Shown: piece by piece, positions 8,644-16,506 of the stretch
Layout: the number at the start of each line of letters is the position of its first letter
Position numbering within the stretch: position 1 is the stretch's first letter
Origin: Chloroflexota bacterium
Lineage (GTDB): Bacteria > Chloroflexota > FW602-bin22 > JACPRP01
DNA: 53,433 nucleotides
Assembly: GCA_016210495.1 (NCBI GenBank)
Contig: JACQUC010000156.1
Coordinates: forward strand, 1 to 53,433
Direction of reading: 5' to 3'
Made by a program: the position numbers and the translations under genes
The notes under the pieces: generated by a model
The model's input: only the letters and a program-made list of their open reading frames with translations
What the model was told of the DNA's origin: nothing
The model's database searches: none

Positions 8644-11250
8644 ATGGACAGACGTTGGGCAAATGTGAACTACGCTCACGGCAGTGGGCCTCATGGCTAT
8701 GCGCGAGCGAAGAGGCTGCTGCGCAGCAGCGTTCGAAAAGGAACCGGACGGCGAAGTGTGGTTTTCGCGCTCATTAAGGTGTTTGTCGCGGTGCTGCTGG
8801 TGGCTGGTAGCGCGCCGCTGTTCTTTAGCCTGTTCGCAGGAGGATCTGCCGCGGCGGCCATCGCGTACTTCAGCAAGGATCTGCCTTCGCCGACGTCCAT
8901 AACGGACCGCGACGTCCGTCAAACCCTGAAGATCTACGATCGAAACGGCGAGCTCCTGGCCGAGCTGTGGGACCAGGACTTTGGCAAACGCACAGTCACG
9001 CGGCTCAGCGAGATCTCGCCGGCGATGATTGCCGCTACGCTGGCTATCGAAGATGCACGGTTCTTCCAGAATCCGGGGTTCGACCTAGAGGCAATCGCTC
9101 GGGCCTTCTTGCAGAACCGCGAGGGGGGCGAGGTGGTGTCTGGCGCCAGCACGATCACGATGCAATTGGTGCGCAATACCCTTCTCAGCGAGGAAGAGCG
9201 CCAGCAGAGAAGCTATACCCGTAAGATTAGAGAGATAATCCTCGCGTACCAGCTTACCGGCCAGCGCAGTAAGAGCGAAATTCTCGAGATGTACTTCAAT
9301 GAGGTGTACTATGGTCACCTGGCCTACGGCGTGGAAACGGCTGCGCGCACCTACTTCGACAAGTCGGCCAAAGATTTGACGTTGGCAGAGGCGGCGATGC
9401 TTGCGGGACTGCCCCAGGCGCCCAGCCGCTACGATCCGCTAGCCAACTACGAGGCTGCCAAGGCCCGTCAGGAGCAGGTGTTGGACGCCATGGTCTACCA
9501 CGAGTTCATCACGAGCGAGAAGGCCGAGGCCGTCAAGCAACAAGAGGTGAAGCCGATCGAGCGTACATACGGGGTGAAGGCGCCGCACTTCGTGCAGTAC
9601 ATCAAGGACTTCCTGGAGTCGAGATACGGCCGTGAGACGATGTTCACGGGCGGTTGGCAGGTTTACACTACGCTCGACTTGAGTATGCAGGCGAAAGCCG
9701 AGAAGGCAGCGCGCGAACACATCGCCAAGATCAAGAGCCTGAACGCAAACAACGCATCTGTCGTGTCCATCGATCCGAGGACGGGTGAGATACTGGTGAT
9801 GGTGGGCAGTCTGGACTTCTACGACGAGAGCATCGACGGCCAGGTCAATATGGCCATTGCCGAGCGCCAACCGGGCTCGGCTTTGAAACCCTTCAATTAC
9901 GTGACCGCCTTTGCCCAAAGGGGCATCACGCCGTCGACCGTCATCTTCGATCAGCCGACGGGCTTCCCGGACGAGCTCGGGCGCGTCTATATGCCGCTGA
10001 ACCACGATAAGGCTTGGCACGGCCCGGTAAGTGTCCGTCGCGCGTTAGCCTCGTCGCTCAATATGCCGGCCGTCATTATGCTGCAGCACATCGGCATTCC
10101 CGCGTTCCTCGAGACGCTGCACAAGGCAGGCGTGACCAGCCTGAACAACCCTCGATATGGCCTGGCAGTCACCTTGGGTGCGGGCGAAGTCAAGCTTCTG
10201 GACCTCACGTATGCGTACACGATGTTCCCCAACAATGGCCGACAGATTGGCGCGCCGGTGCCGCTGGAGTTCCGGCGGCCCGGGATGCGGGAATACGAGC
10301 CGGTGGCGATCACCAAGATCGTGGACTCGAACGGCGAGACGGTTTACGAATACCAGGTTCCCCAGGGAAAGCAATTGGTCCCACCCCAGTACGCTTTCTT
10401 GATCAACACGATCATCTCCGACGACGAAGCACGGGCCCCAACCTACGGCCCCAACAGCTTCCTCGTGCTGCCAGACCGGCCGGCTGCTGCGAAGACTGGG
10501 ACGACGGAGACCTACCAGGATGGATGGACAATAGGCTATACGCCCGACCTGGTGACGGGAGTTTGGGTTGGCAACGCGAACAACTCGCCTATGCGGGGCG
10601 TCTTCGGCGTATCTGGTGCGGGCTACATCTGGCACAACTTTATGGAGGACGCCCTGAAGGGTCGGCCCCCGCTGCAATTCACAGAGCCCGAAGGGATGGT
10701 CCGATTAGCGGTGCTTACAACTGAGCCGGGCACCTCGCACTGGCAAATCCGCGATGACTGGTTTCTGGCGTCGAGTCCTCCACCCACGAGCGAGGACGGA
10801 CGGCCGGGAGGAACCTACATCAATGTGGGCGTCAGGCCCATGGCGGCACTGGCCGATGAGCTGAGCGCGCGCACGGACGAGAAGCCACGCCTGGAAGCCT
10901 TTACAGAGCTACGCCCCGTGGGGGCGAGCGAGGTCTACATCGTGGCTCCTAAGCCCGCGCAACTGACAGGCGTGCAGCCAGGCGGAGCCACGCCCGCGAG
11001 AGGGTCGGCCACGGACCCGGCGCCAGCGCCCGCTGTCCCGGCCGCTGCCGTCGACGGCGCCGATATCGCCTCGCCGGGAGAATCGCCTGAAGCGCAGTCG
11101 GAAACAGAGCCGGCGCCCGACGCCGCAACCCAGCCATCGCCTGAGGAGCAACCCGTACCAACCCAGACACCGCCTGAGGAACAACCTGCTGCACCCGGGC
11201 CGTCCGCGCCAGCGAACCCCGACGAAGAGTCCACACCCGAGGGGAACTGA
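8644..11250 (+). CDS. Class A penicillin-binding protein (PBP1A-type, GT51 + transpeptidase)
   Basis: A bifunctional peptidoglycan synthase of 868 residues. A basic cytoplasmic tail precedes one membrane segment (about 40-75). The GT51 transglycosylase domain carries catalytic Glu136 in IEDARFF and a GASTITMQL stretch. The transpeptidase has SALK with nucleophile S412, SLN at 471-473 and KTGT starting at K617. The last 120 residues are a low-complexity Pro/Glu/Gln/Ala tail, probably spanning the wall. The ATG at 8644 leaves a short positively charged N-terminus; frames upstream to 8521 lack a start signal. It diverges from xerD. Confidence 0.95.
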   Translation: MDRRWANVNYAHGSGPHGYARAKRLLRSSVRKGTGRRSVVFALIKVFVAVLLVAGSAPLFFSLFAGGSAAAAIAYFSKDLPSPTSITDRDVRQTLKIYDRNGELLAELWDQDFGKRTVTRLSEISPAMIAATLAIEDARFFQNPGFDLEAIARAFLQNREGGEVVSGASTITMQLVRNTLLSEEERQQRSYTRKIREIILAYQLTGQRSKSEILEMYFNEVYYGHLAYGVETAARTYFDKSAKDLTLAEAAMLAGLPQAPSRYDPLANYEAAKARQEQVLDAMVYHEFITSEKAEAVKQQEVKPIERTYGVKAPHFVQYIKDFLESRYGRETMFTGGWQVYTTLDLSMQAKAEKAAREHIAKIKSLNANNASVVSIDPRTGEILVMVGSLDFYDESIDGQVNMAIAERQPGSALKPFNYVTAFAQRGITPSTVIFDQPTGFPDELGRVYMPLNHDKAWHGPVSVRRALASSLNMPAVIMLQHIGIPAFLETLHKAGVTSLNNPRYGLAVTLGAGEVKLLDLTYAYTMFPNNGRQIGAPVPLEFRRPGMREYEPVAITKIVDSNGETVYEYQVPQGKQLVPPQYAFLINTIISDDEARAPTYGPNSFLVLPDRPAAAKTGTTETYQDGWTIGYTPDLVTGVWVGNANNSPMRGVFGVSGAGYIWHNFMEDALKGRPPLQFTEPEGMVRLAVLTTEPGTSHWQIRDDWFLASSPPPTSEDGRPGGTYINVGVRPMAALADELSARTDEKPRLEAFTELRPVGASEVYIVAPKPAQLTGVQPGGATPARGSATDPAPAPAVPAAAVDGADIASPGESPEAQSETEPAPDAATQPSPEEQPVPTQTPPEEQPAAPGPSAPANPDEESTPEGN

Positions 11251-11263
11251 TTAGTTTGGCTTT

Positions 11264-11345
11264 TGGTGCGAAACGGCTGCGGTGCCCCCGCCCCGCCCCC
11301 GGGGCGGACAGGGACGTCCGCCCCTACGCTCTTGTGTTTTGCACA
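11264..11345. repeat. Composite inverted-repeat element, second copy, inner palindrome different
   Basis: The left outer sequence TGGTGCGAAA (11264-11273), followed by CGGCTGCG, matches the element at 1744. The right end TTTTGCACA is a decayed partner. The inner palindrome here is GGGCGGAC...GTCCGCCCCTAC (about 11302-11327), not GGGCAACC as in the first copy. The element lies just past the penicillin-binding protein stop. Confidence 0.7.
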
Positions 11346-11394
11346 GGAAGCTAGAAATAAACGAGGCTTGGTCATAATTGGCTGTGAGGAATCT

Positions 11395-11455
11395 GGGGGG
11401 GTGCGGGCGTCTCGCCCGCGAAGGGGCGGGCAGGCGAGACGCCTGCGCTCCCGGC
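11395..11455. repeat. Second palindromic repeat type (GGGCGTCTCGCCCGC / GGCGAGACGCC)
   Basis: GCGGGCGTCTCGCCCGC (11402-11418) is followed by GGCGGGCAGGCGAGACGCC. The two parts are partly complementary to each other as well as internally. Such GC-rich hairpins look like a separate intergenic repeat type. The rest of 11251-11719 contains no gene I can support. Confidence 0.6.
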
Positions 11456-11719
11456 TCAACGTTCCCAGTCCGCTATTAGGCGCCTTGTTGGATTATTAAT
11501 GACCATGCCTCAAATAAACAGGTATTAGTACCCGGCCTCCGTCTATGCCTCATTGTGTTAGTCCTTTATCTCTAGCTGCAAAATGGGACCAAAGTAGGTT
11601 GCACAGTTGGCGCTGCTCTAGTAGGCTCAGTGCGGAAGAGGCCGAACTGCCCTTGGGCCGTCGGTTCCTGAGACGTGCCGGAACGGCTGAAGTTTGCGAG
11701 AGAGCGAGGAGGCATAGGT

Positions 11720-12133
11720 GTGAGTGGCGAGAGCGTTCTGATACTGGACCCCGATCGGGCCATGGCCGAGCTCTCAGCGCTGGTGCTGGGCGAAGAAGGC
11801 TACAAGACGAGAATTACCGAGTCGCGGGAGGAGGCGATTCGACTTCTTTCGAGCTCGCACTTTGATCTGATCATCTCCGAGGCATTCGACCAGGACGACG
11901 TCTTCACGTTCGATCCCACGTTTCTCCAGGATCTCAGATCGATGAGCGACGGTATTCCGATTCTGCTCTGTTCGATCTACCCATCCGTGGCCAGTGTCCG
12001 CGCCGGCCAATTCGGCCTGGCGGAGGTTGTGCCGAAGCCATACGACATCGACAGCTTCTTGGCCAAGGTCCGCAAGGCGCTGGACAGAACCGGTCTCAAC
12101 CACGGAATGCACGGAAAACACAGAAATTACTAA
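11720..12133 (+). CDS. Receiver-like protein with Glu at the phospho-acceptor site
   Basis: A stand-alone CheY-type receiver fold of 137 residues. The acidic pair (D10, D12 in LILDPD) and the conserved Lys (VVPKPYD) are present. At the phosphorylation position the sequence is DLIISEAFD, giving Glu54 where Asp is expected. Glu can mimic a permanently phosphorylated Asp, so the protein may not depend on a kinase. GAGGAGG five to six bases before the GTG at 11720 decides the start. The last residues (HGMHGKHRNY) are encoded by a repeat that ends the gene. No kinase or output domain is adjacent. Confidence 0.75.
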   Translation: MSGESVLILDPDRAMAELSALVLGEEGYKTRITESREEAIRLLSSSHFDLIISEAFDQDDVFTFDPTFLQDLRSMSDGIPILLCSIYPSVASVRAGQFGLAEVVPKPYDIDSFLAKVRKALDRTGLNHGMHGKHRNY

Positions 12134-12192
12134 TCGACCGCGCCCGGCCCTATCAGCTTTCCGTGCCTTCCGTGTATTCCGTGGTTCGGGTG
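12105..12192. repeat. Inverted CACGGAA-rich repeat joining two convergent gene ends
   Basis: AACCACGGAATGCACGGAAAA on the plus strand begins near 12107, and its near-complement TTTCCGTGCC...ATTCCGTGGTT ends near 12186. Each arm encodes the C-terminal residues of the gene entering it (HGMHGKHRNY on plus, RTTEYTEGTES on minus). As RNA the arms could pair over about 25 bases, making a bidirectional terminator-like hairpin without a U-run. Confidence 0.7.
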
Positions 12193-13202
12193 CGGCGCGC
12201 GATGAGGACGATGGCCCCGGCCAGAGCAAGCGCCATCCCACCGAAAGCGTAGAGCTTGTGCACGGGTGAAAGCGCCAGGGCGAAGTAGCCCAGGATGAGA
12301 CAGAGCGCGTACAGGAGAAAGGCTATAGTTGACTGAGGAAGACCGATGGCCAGCATCCGGTGCGGCAGATGCGCCGCATCGCCGCCCTTGAATGGGGATC
12401 TGCCGGAAAACGTGCGCCGAGCGATGACCAGCGCGGTGTCCAGGATGGGGATGCTGAGAACCATCAGAATCGTGGCCACCTTCGCGCCGCCGATGATGCC
12501 CAGGATCGCCAGGGCGTAGCCAAGAAACATCGAGCCGGACGTGCCCATAAAGACGCGCGCAGGATGCAGATTGTACGGCAAGAAGCCAAAGCAGGCCGCC
12601 GCCAGCGCAAGGGCCAGCACGGCAATACTGTTCTGGCCAAGGTCGACGGCACGAAGGAAGATGATCACAGCGGCAATGCCTGTTATGCCCCCCGCCAGGC
12701 CGTCCATCGTATCGAGAAAATTGAGGGTGTTGATCATGCCCACGAACCAGAAGAGCGTCAGGGGCAGGGCCAGGTAGTAGGGCAGGAGAATGATGCCACC
12801 GAAAGGGTTGGCGACGTTGTCCAGCAAGATGCCGAAGGCAATGGGAATCGCCGCGATGACGATCTGCCCGACGAGCTGGGGCAGAGGACCCAGGCGCTTG
12901 AGGTCGTCGACGAAAGCGATGGGCAGGACGAGGACGCCGCCCAAGAGAAGGCCCACAATCCTAGGGTACTCCGCCGGAAAGCGATCGAAGAGGACGAGGC
13001 TGACCATTGTGGCCGCCAGGAAGGCGGCGAAGATGGCGTAGCCGCCTGTGCGGGCGACTGGCGTGCTCTGGACTTCTCCCGGTCGCGGATGGTCGACGAA
13101 GCCGTAGCGGAAGCCGAACCTCCTGGCCAGAGGCACCAACATGAAGCTGGACGCCAGGCCGATAAGAAAAATTATGGCGAAGAACAGGTAGGTTAACATC
13201 AT
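12153..13202 (-). CDS. MraY/WecA-type UDP-HexNAc:polyprenol-phosphate transferase
   Basis: A polytopic enzyme of 349 residues that would load the first sugar phosphate onto undecaprenyl phosphate. About ten membrane segments are apparent. Conserved cytosolic motifs are AFVDDLKRL (DD pair), NTLNFLDTMDGLAGG (second Asp motif) and AAHLPHRML. The last resembles the His motif of the WecA/TagO group rather than MraY, so a glycan or teichoic-type primer role is favoured over lipid I synthesis. Two ATG codons (13202 and 13199) are adjacent. It is the last gene of a minus-strand glycan block. Its C-terminus (TTEYTEGTES) comes from the repeat at 12105-12192. Confidence 0.9.
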   Translation of the reverse strand: MMLTYLFFAIIFLIGLASSFMLVPLARRFGFRYGFVDHPRPGEVQSTPVARTGGYAIFAAFLAATMVSLVLFDRFPAEYPRIVGLLLGGVLVLPIAFVDDLKRLGPLPQLVGQIVIAAIPIAFGILLDNVANPFGGIILLPYYLALPLTLFWFVGMINTLNFLDTMDGLAGGITGIAAVIIFLRAVDLGQNSIAVLALALAAACFGFLPYNLHPARVFMGTSGSMFLGYALAILGIIGGAKVATILMVLSIPILDTALVIARRTFSGRSPFKGGDAAHLPHRMLAIGLPQSTIAFLLYALCLILGYFALALSPVHKLYAFGGMALALAGAIVLIARRTRTTEYTEGTES

Positions 13203-13225
13203 AGCTATCTAGGGTCCGACCCTCT

Positions 13226-13416
13226 CCGAAGGAGTCCGGAGACTCCACCGGAGTCCTTCGGACACCCTAACCCTCTCCCAGTCCTTCCCTCGATCTTCTT
13301 CCAAACGAGGGAAGGACCAGAGGGAGAGGGGACTGGAGCTGCGGCCACGACCTAGTTCGTAATCTAGCTGTCTCTGGCCTTCAGGCACGCGGGCAACCAC
13401 GCAGGGTTGCCCCTAC
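13226..13416. repeat. Cluster of three intergenic repeats
   Basis: Three structures fill the gap. First, a hairpin CCGAAGGAGTCCGG / CCGGAGTCCTTCGG with one mismatch (13226-13261). Second, a 70-base unit beginning CCCTAACCCTCTCCC with arms CCTTCCCTCG / CGAGGGAAGG (13264-13333), repeated at 14630-14700. Third, the palindrome GGGCAACC...GGTTGCCCCTAC (13391-13416). The cluster separates the WecA-type and CapD-like genes; no coding frame is supported here. Confidence 0.85.
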
Positions 13417-13484
13417 GTCGGTCCGCGGGCGATCACCAGGCCCCTACTTTGGCCACTAATGGCGAGTGCGCGACGGCCGTGGAC

Positions 13485-14576
13485 CTAAGCGCCAACGAAG
13501 GTGAAGAGATGGCGGCGCAATTCATCGGCGAGGCCGGCCCTGGCGAGCTCTTCGAGCATGTCAAGATGAGTGACAAAATCACTCAGGGCATATGAACGGC
13601 CTCCCGTACGCTTGATCTCGAGTATCCCAGGCGTATTGGTGGCGACGATCCGTTCTGCCGGCTCGGCCAGCTCTTCGCTTAGCCTTTCACCCGGTCTGAT
13701 GCCCACGTAGGCGGGTTGCAACTCGCCTTCTCCGGGGCGCAACAACCGCCACAGCTTGTGGGCCACCTCGTCGACCTTGATTGGCTCGCCCATGTCGAGC
13801 AAGAGAACATTGCCACTGGCTTTGCTGCCAGCCGCCTGAATGAGGAGATACAGCGCCTCCGAAATCGTGATCCAGTAGCGCGTCATGTCGGGATGGGTAA
13901 TTGTAATCGGCTGGTCGGCGCAGATCTGCCTTACGAAGGTCTCGATCACGCCGCCATGGGCGCCCAGGACGTTGACCAGACGCACCACCGTGAACTGCGT
14001 CGTCTCCTCCTCGGTCGCGAGAGTCTGAAGCATAAGCTCGATAGTCCGCTTGGTAACTCCGTACACGCTCGGACTTCGGACGGCCTTATCGGTCGACGGG
14101 TAGACGAGTTTCCTGACATTGTTTTCCCGTGCAAGACGGCTAAGGTTCCAGGTCCCAAGGATGTTCATCAGTACGAACTCCTCGGGGAACTCCTCGGCCA
14201 GGGGTACGTGCTTGTAAGCGGCCAGGTGAAAGAGGATGTCGGGCCTGAAATCGGCCATGACGCGCCGCATCTTCCGCACATCACGCACATCGGCAAGAAC
14301 AAAGCGGGTCGGAACACCGCTGTCCCGGATGCGCTCGGCCATAGCGTGGCGCAGATGAAACAGGGAGTTCTCGTGATTTTCGACCAGGGCCAGTCCGCGG
14401 ATACCGCAATCCAGCAGCGTTCTGGCCAAGGTTGACCCCAGGGAACCGCCGGCTCCCGTGATCACGATCCGGGCGTCCCTGATAGAATCGGGAATAGCCG
14501 CGTTGTCGAGCTCGATGAGTTCTCGATTCAGCAACTCGCCCAAGTATGGTGTTATCTTAGACAATACGTCTATCAA
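13485..14576 (-). CDS. CapD/FlaA1-like nucleotide-sugar dehydratase/epimerase (SDR)
   Basis: A soluble extended SDR of 363 residues acting on UDP-sugars for surface polysaccharide. The NAD-binding motif GAGGSLG is near residue 41, AAYKHVPLAE (typical of the CapD/FlaA1 group) near 120, and the catalytic pair is in SVYGVTKR (Tyr, Lys). It lacks the N-terminal membrane half of WbpM-type proteins, so it is a short soluble form. The likely start is a TTG at 14576 with GGAGAGG eight bases upstream, an uncommon start codon. It lies in the minus-strand glycan block, with a repeat between it and the upstream gene. The exact reaction (4,6-dehydratase or epimerase) is not decided. Confidence 0.88.
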   Translation of the reverse strand: MIDVLSKITPYLGELLNRELIELDNAAIPDSIRDARIVITGAGGSLGSTLARTLLDCGIRGLALVENHENSLFHLRHAMAERIRDSGVPTRFVLADVRDVRKMRRVMADFRPDILFHLAAYKHVPLAEEFPEEFVLMNILGTWNLSRLARENNVRKLVYPSTDKAVRSPSVYGVTKRTIELMLQTLATEEETTQFTVVRLVNVLGAHGGVIETFVRQICADQPITITHPDMTRYWITISEALYLLIQAAGSKASGNVLLLDMGEPIKVDEVAHKLWRLLRPGEGELQPAYVGIRPGERLSEELAEPAERIVATNTPGILEIKRTGGRSYALSDFVTHLDMLEELARAGLADELRRHLFTFVGA

Positions 14577-14629
14577 ATTGCTACCTCTCCAATGGGCCGC
14601 CTTTGCGAGGCCTAGCGTGCGGCGGCCCT

Positions 14630-14700
14630 CACCCTAACCCTCTCCCAGTCCTTCCCTCGATCTTCTCTCTAACGAGGGAAGGACCAGAGGGAGAGGGGAC
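14630..14700. repeat. 70-base intergenic repeat, second copy, overlapping a gene end
   Basis: This copy of the 13264-13333 unit has the same CCCTAACCCTCTCCC lead and CCTTCCCTCG / CGAGGGAAGG arms. It covers the last 23 codons of the TIM-barrel gene, whose C-terminus is therefore repeat-encoded. Confidence 0.85.
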
Positions 14701-15644
14701 TTCAGGCTGCGATGTAGAGCGGCGGTCATTCTCCTGTAAGCCTCGCGCATGTAGGTCGAGCAATCGGGATCGGGCTCGATTATCTCGGTAACCAGGAACT
14801 GCGCCAGGCTGGCGAGACGAACAGTGACCGCGTCCAGGTCGATATCGCCCTCGCTATAGGGCAAACCTTCTCCCAGGAGGCCCGCGGCATTCGAGAAATG
14901 AGCCTCGGCGATGAGGCCGGCGACCGCCGACATGTACTCGTCGAGGTCCGCAACGATGCGCCGCCGGACGAGGTGCCGCACCAGTGGTGCCAACTGGGCG
15001 TCGACAAGACCGGCATCGGCGTGCGCGGCGTTCAAGTACAACTGGGCGTGAGACACGTCCAGGGTGAGACGAACTCCTTCGACCGCGCCGGCCAAGAAGA
15101 CGATGTCCCTCGGCTCCATGCCGATGAGCGAGTGCATAAACTTCTCCTCGCGCATCTGTGTTACGGGCGGAACGTTCTCGATGGTGGGCAGCAGACCGGC
15201 TTCACGACACAACCTAGAGTATAACTCCAGAAGCGGCAGGCTACGCTCAAGGGTTTCCCGGCACAGCTCGTCGCCGATGCCGTCGACCTGCTCCCGGGGA
15301 GCTATGGCGTGGATCACAGCCGCCCTGGCCCCAATCCGTTCGCCGAAGGACACCAGCCGGCGCAGAACCTCGACGTTGGCCGGCGAGTTGTTGCTGATGT
15401 CGAAGAAAGAGCCGTCGAGGGAGCGCATCGGGCCCTCGACGACGAAAATGAAACCATCCGGCATCCGAAGGCCCCGGATCCGCTCCACCAACTCGCCCAG
15501 CCAGCCCGGCCCGGCGATGTCCTGGGCATCGAGGTACAACTCGAGCCCGTCGGGCAGGGGCGGCACGCACCTGTCACGCAACTGGGGCACCAGCGGTCTG
15601 GCTTTCAACAAGATTTTAGCGCAGTCTGGCCAACTCTCTAGCAT
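14634..15644 (-). CDS. Xylose-isomerase-like TIM-barrel protein
   Basis: This 336-residue protein resembles the AP-endonuclease 2 / sugar isomerase superfamily. It has alternating hydrophobic strands, acidic residues at strand ends (TIENVPP about 165, LTLDVSHAQ about 205), and a His near AVIHAI. These suggest a metal-binding barrel, but not all ligands can be assigned by eye. It overlaps the upstream epimerase gene by 29 bases, so co-transcription is very likely and a role in nucleotide-sugar or surface-glycan metabolism is inferred. The final 23 residues (from about LKSPLPLVLPS) are encoded by the repeat at 14630-14700, so the original stop was probably lost. Confidence 0.7.
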   Translation of the reverse strand: MLESWPDCAKILLKARPLVPQLRDRCVPPLPDGLELYLDAQDIAGPGWLGELVERIRGLRMPDGFIFVVEGPMRSLDGSFFDISNNSPANVEVLRRLVSFGERIGARAAVIHAIAPREQVDGIGDELCRETLERSLPLLELYSRLCREAGLLPTIENVPPVTQMREEKFMHSLIGMEPRDIVFLAGAVEGVRLTLDVSHAQLYLNAAHADAGLVDAQLAPLVRHLVRRRIVADLDEYMSAVAGLIAEAHFSNAAGLLGEGLPYSEGDIDLDAVTVRLASLAQFLVTEIIEPDPDCSTYMREAYRRMTAALHRSLKSPLPLVLPSLERRSREGLGEG

Positions 15645-16506
15645 AAAGCTCCAGCCCCTGCCACAGATCTACGTCAGGCAAAAAGCCCAGCACTCTTTGT
15701 GCCCTGCCGATGTCAGCCACGTGGCTGTCGTCATCGCCCGATTCCCGTGTTATGACATCCGACGACGAGCCCGTCACTTCCTTGACCGCCAGCGCCAACT
15801 GCTCGAGCGAGGTGCCCTTGCCAGTGGCGATATTGAATATGCCCCCCAAGGCAGCCGGACTAGTTAGGGCAATCAGGGTGCCGCGCACGACGTCCGTGAC
15901 GTAAGTGAAGTCGCGCAGGCTAGCGTTGTTCACCACAAGCGTTTGCCCGGCCATTGCGCGTGCCACAAAGATGCTGACGACGCCACTGCCGGCCACACCG
16001 ACCGCCTGGCCGGGACCGTAGACCGAGAAAAACCTGACGACCACAGTTCTGAGGCCGTACAGCCTCCGGTACATCTCCACCCATTTCTCAGCCACCATCT
16101 TGGAGTAGCCGTATGGGTCGACGGGAAGCCTGTCGTCGTCCTCGGACACGGGCTCACGCCTGGCCGCATATATGCGCTGGCTAGAGGCCAGAATGAAGGT
16201 AGAGCCTGCCTCGCGGGCGACCTCCAGCGCGTGCAGCGTTCCCAGTGCGTTGATGCAGTTGTAGGCGAGAGGGCTTGCGGACGAGACCGACGCGTCGGCC
16301 AGGCCGGCGAGGTGAACGACGGCATCACCTCTGGGCAAGACTGCCAGCGCTCCCGGCGATTCGACCTCGGCCCGATGGTGATGGGCACCGGGAACGGTGC
16401 CGGTCTCCCGCCGCGAAACGGTCGTGACCTCGTGCCCCTGATGCAGCAGCTCCCTTGCAAGATGCGTCCCGATGAACCCGGTCCCGCCTGTGACGACGAT
16501 TCTCAT
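15616..16506 (-). CDS. NAD-dependent epimerase/dehydratase (extended SDR)
   Basis: A 296-residue nucleotide-sugar epimerase or dehydratase. The Rossmann motif TGGTGFIG is at residues 7-14, DAVVHLAG follows near 60-70, and the active-site pair is in PYGYSK (Tyr, Lys) near residue 135. All key residues are intact. The ATG overlaps the stop of the upstream SDR by four bases (ATGA), showing translational coupling. Substrate is not recognisable; a UDP- or dTDP-hexose is likely from context. Confidence 0.9.
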   Translation of the reverse strand: MRIVVTGGTGFIGTHLARELLHQGHEVTTVSRRETGTVPGAHHHRAEVESPGALAVLPRGDAVVHLAGLADASVSSASPLAYNCINALGTLHALEVAREAGSTFILASSQRIYAARREPVSEDDDRLPVDPYGYSKMVAEKWVEMYRRLYGLRTVVVRFFSVYGPGQAVGVAGSGVVSIFVARAMAGQTLVVNNASLRDFTYVTDVVRGTLIALTSPAALGGIFNIATGKGTSLEQLALAVKEVTGSSSDVITRESGDDDSHVADIGRAQRVLGFLPDVDLWQGLELYARELARLR

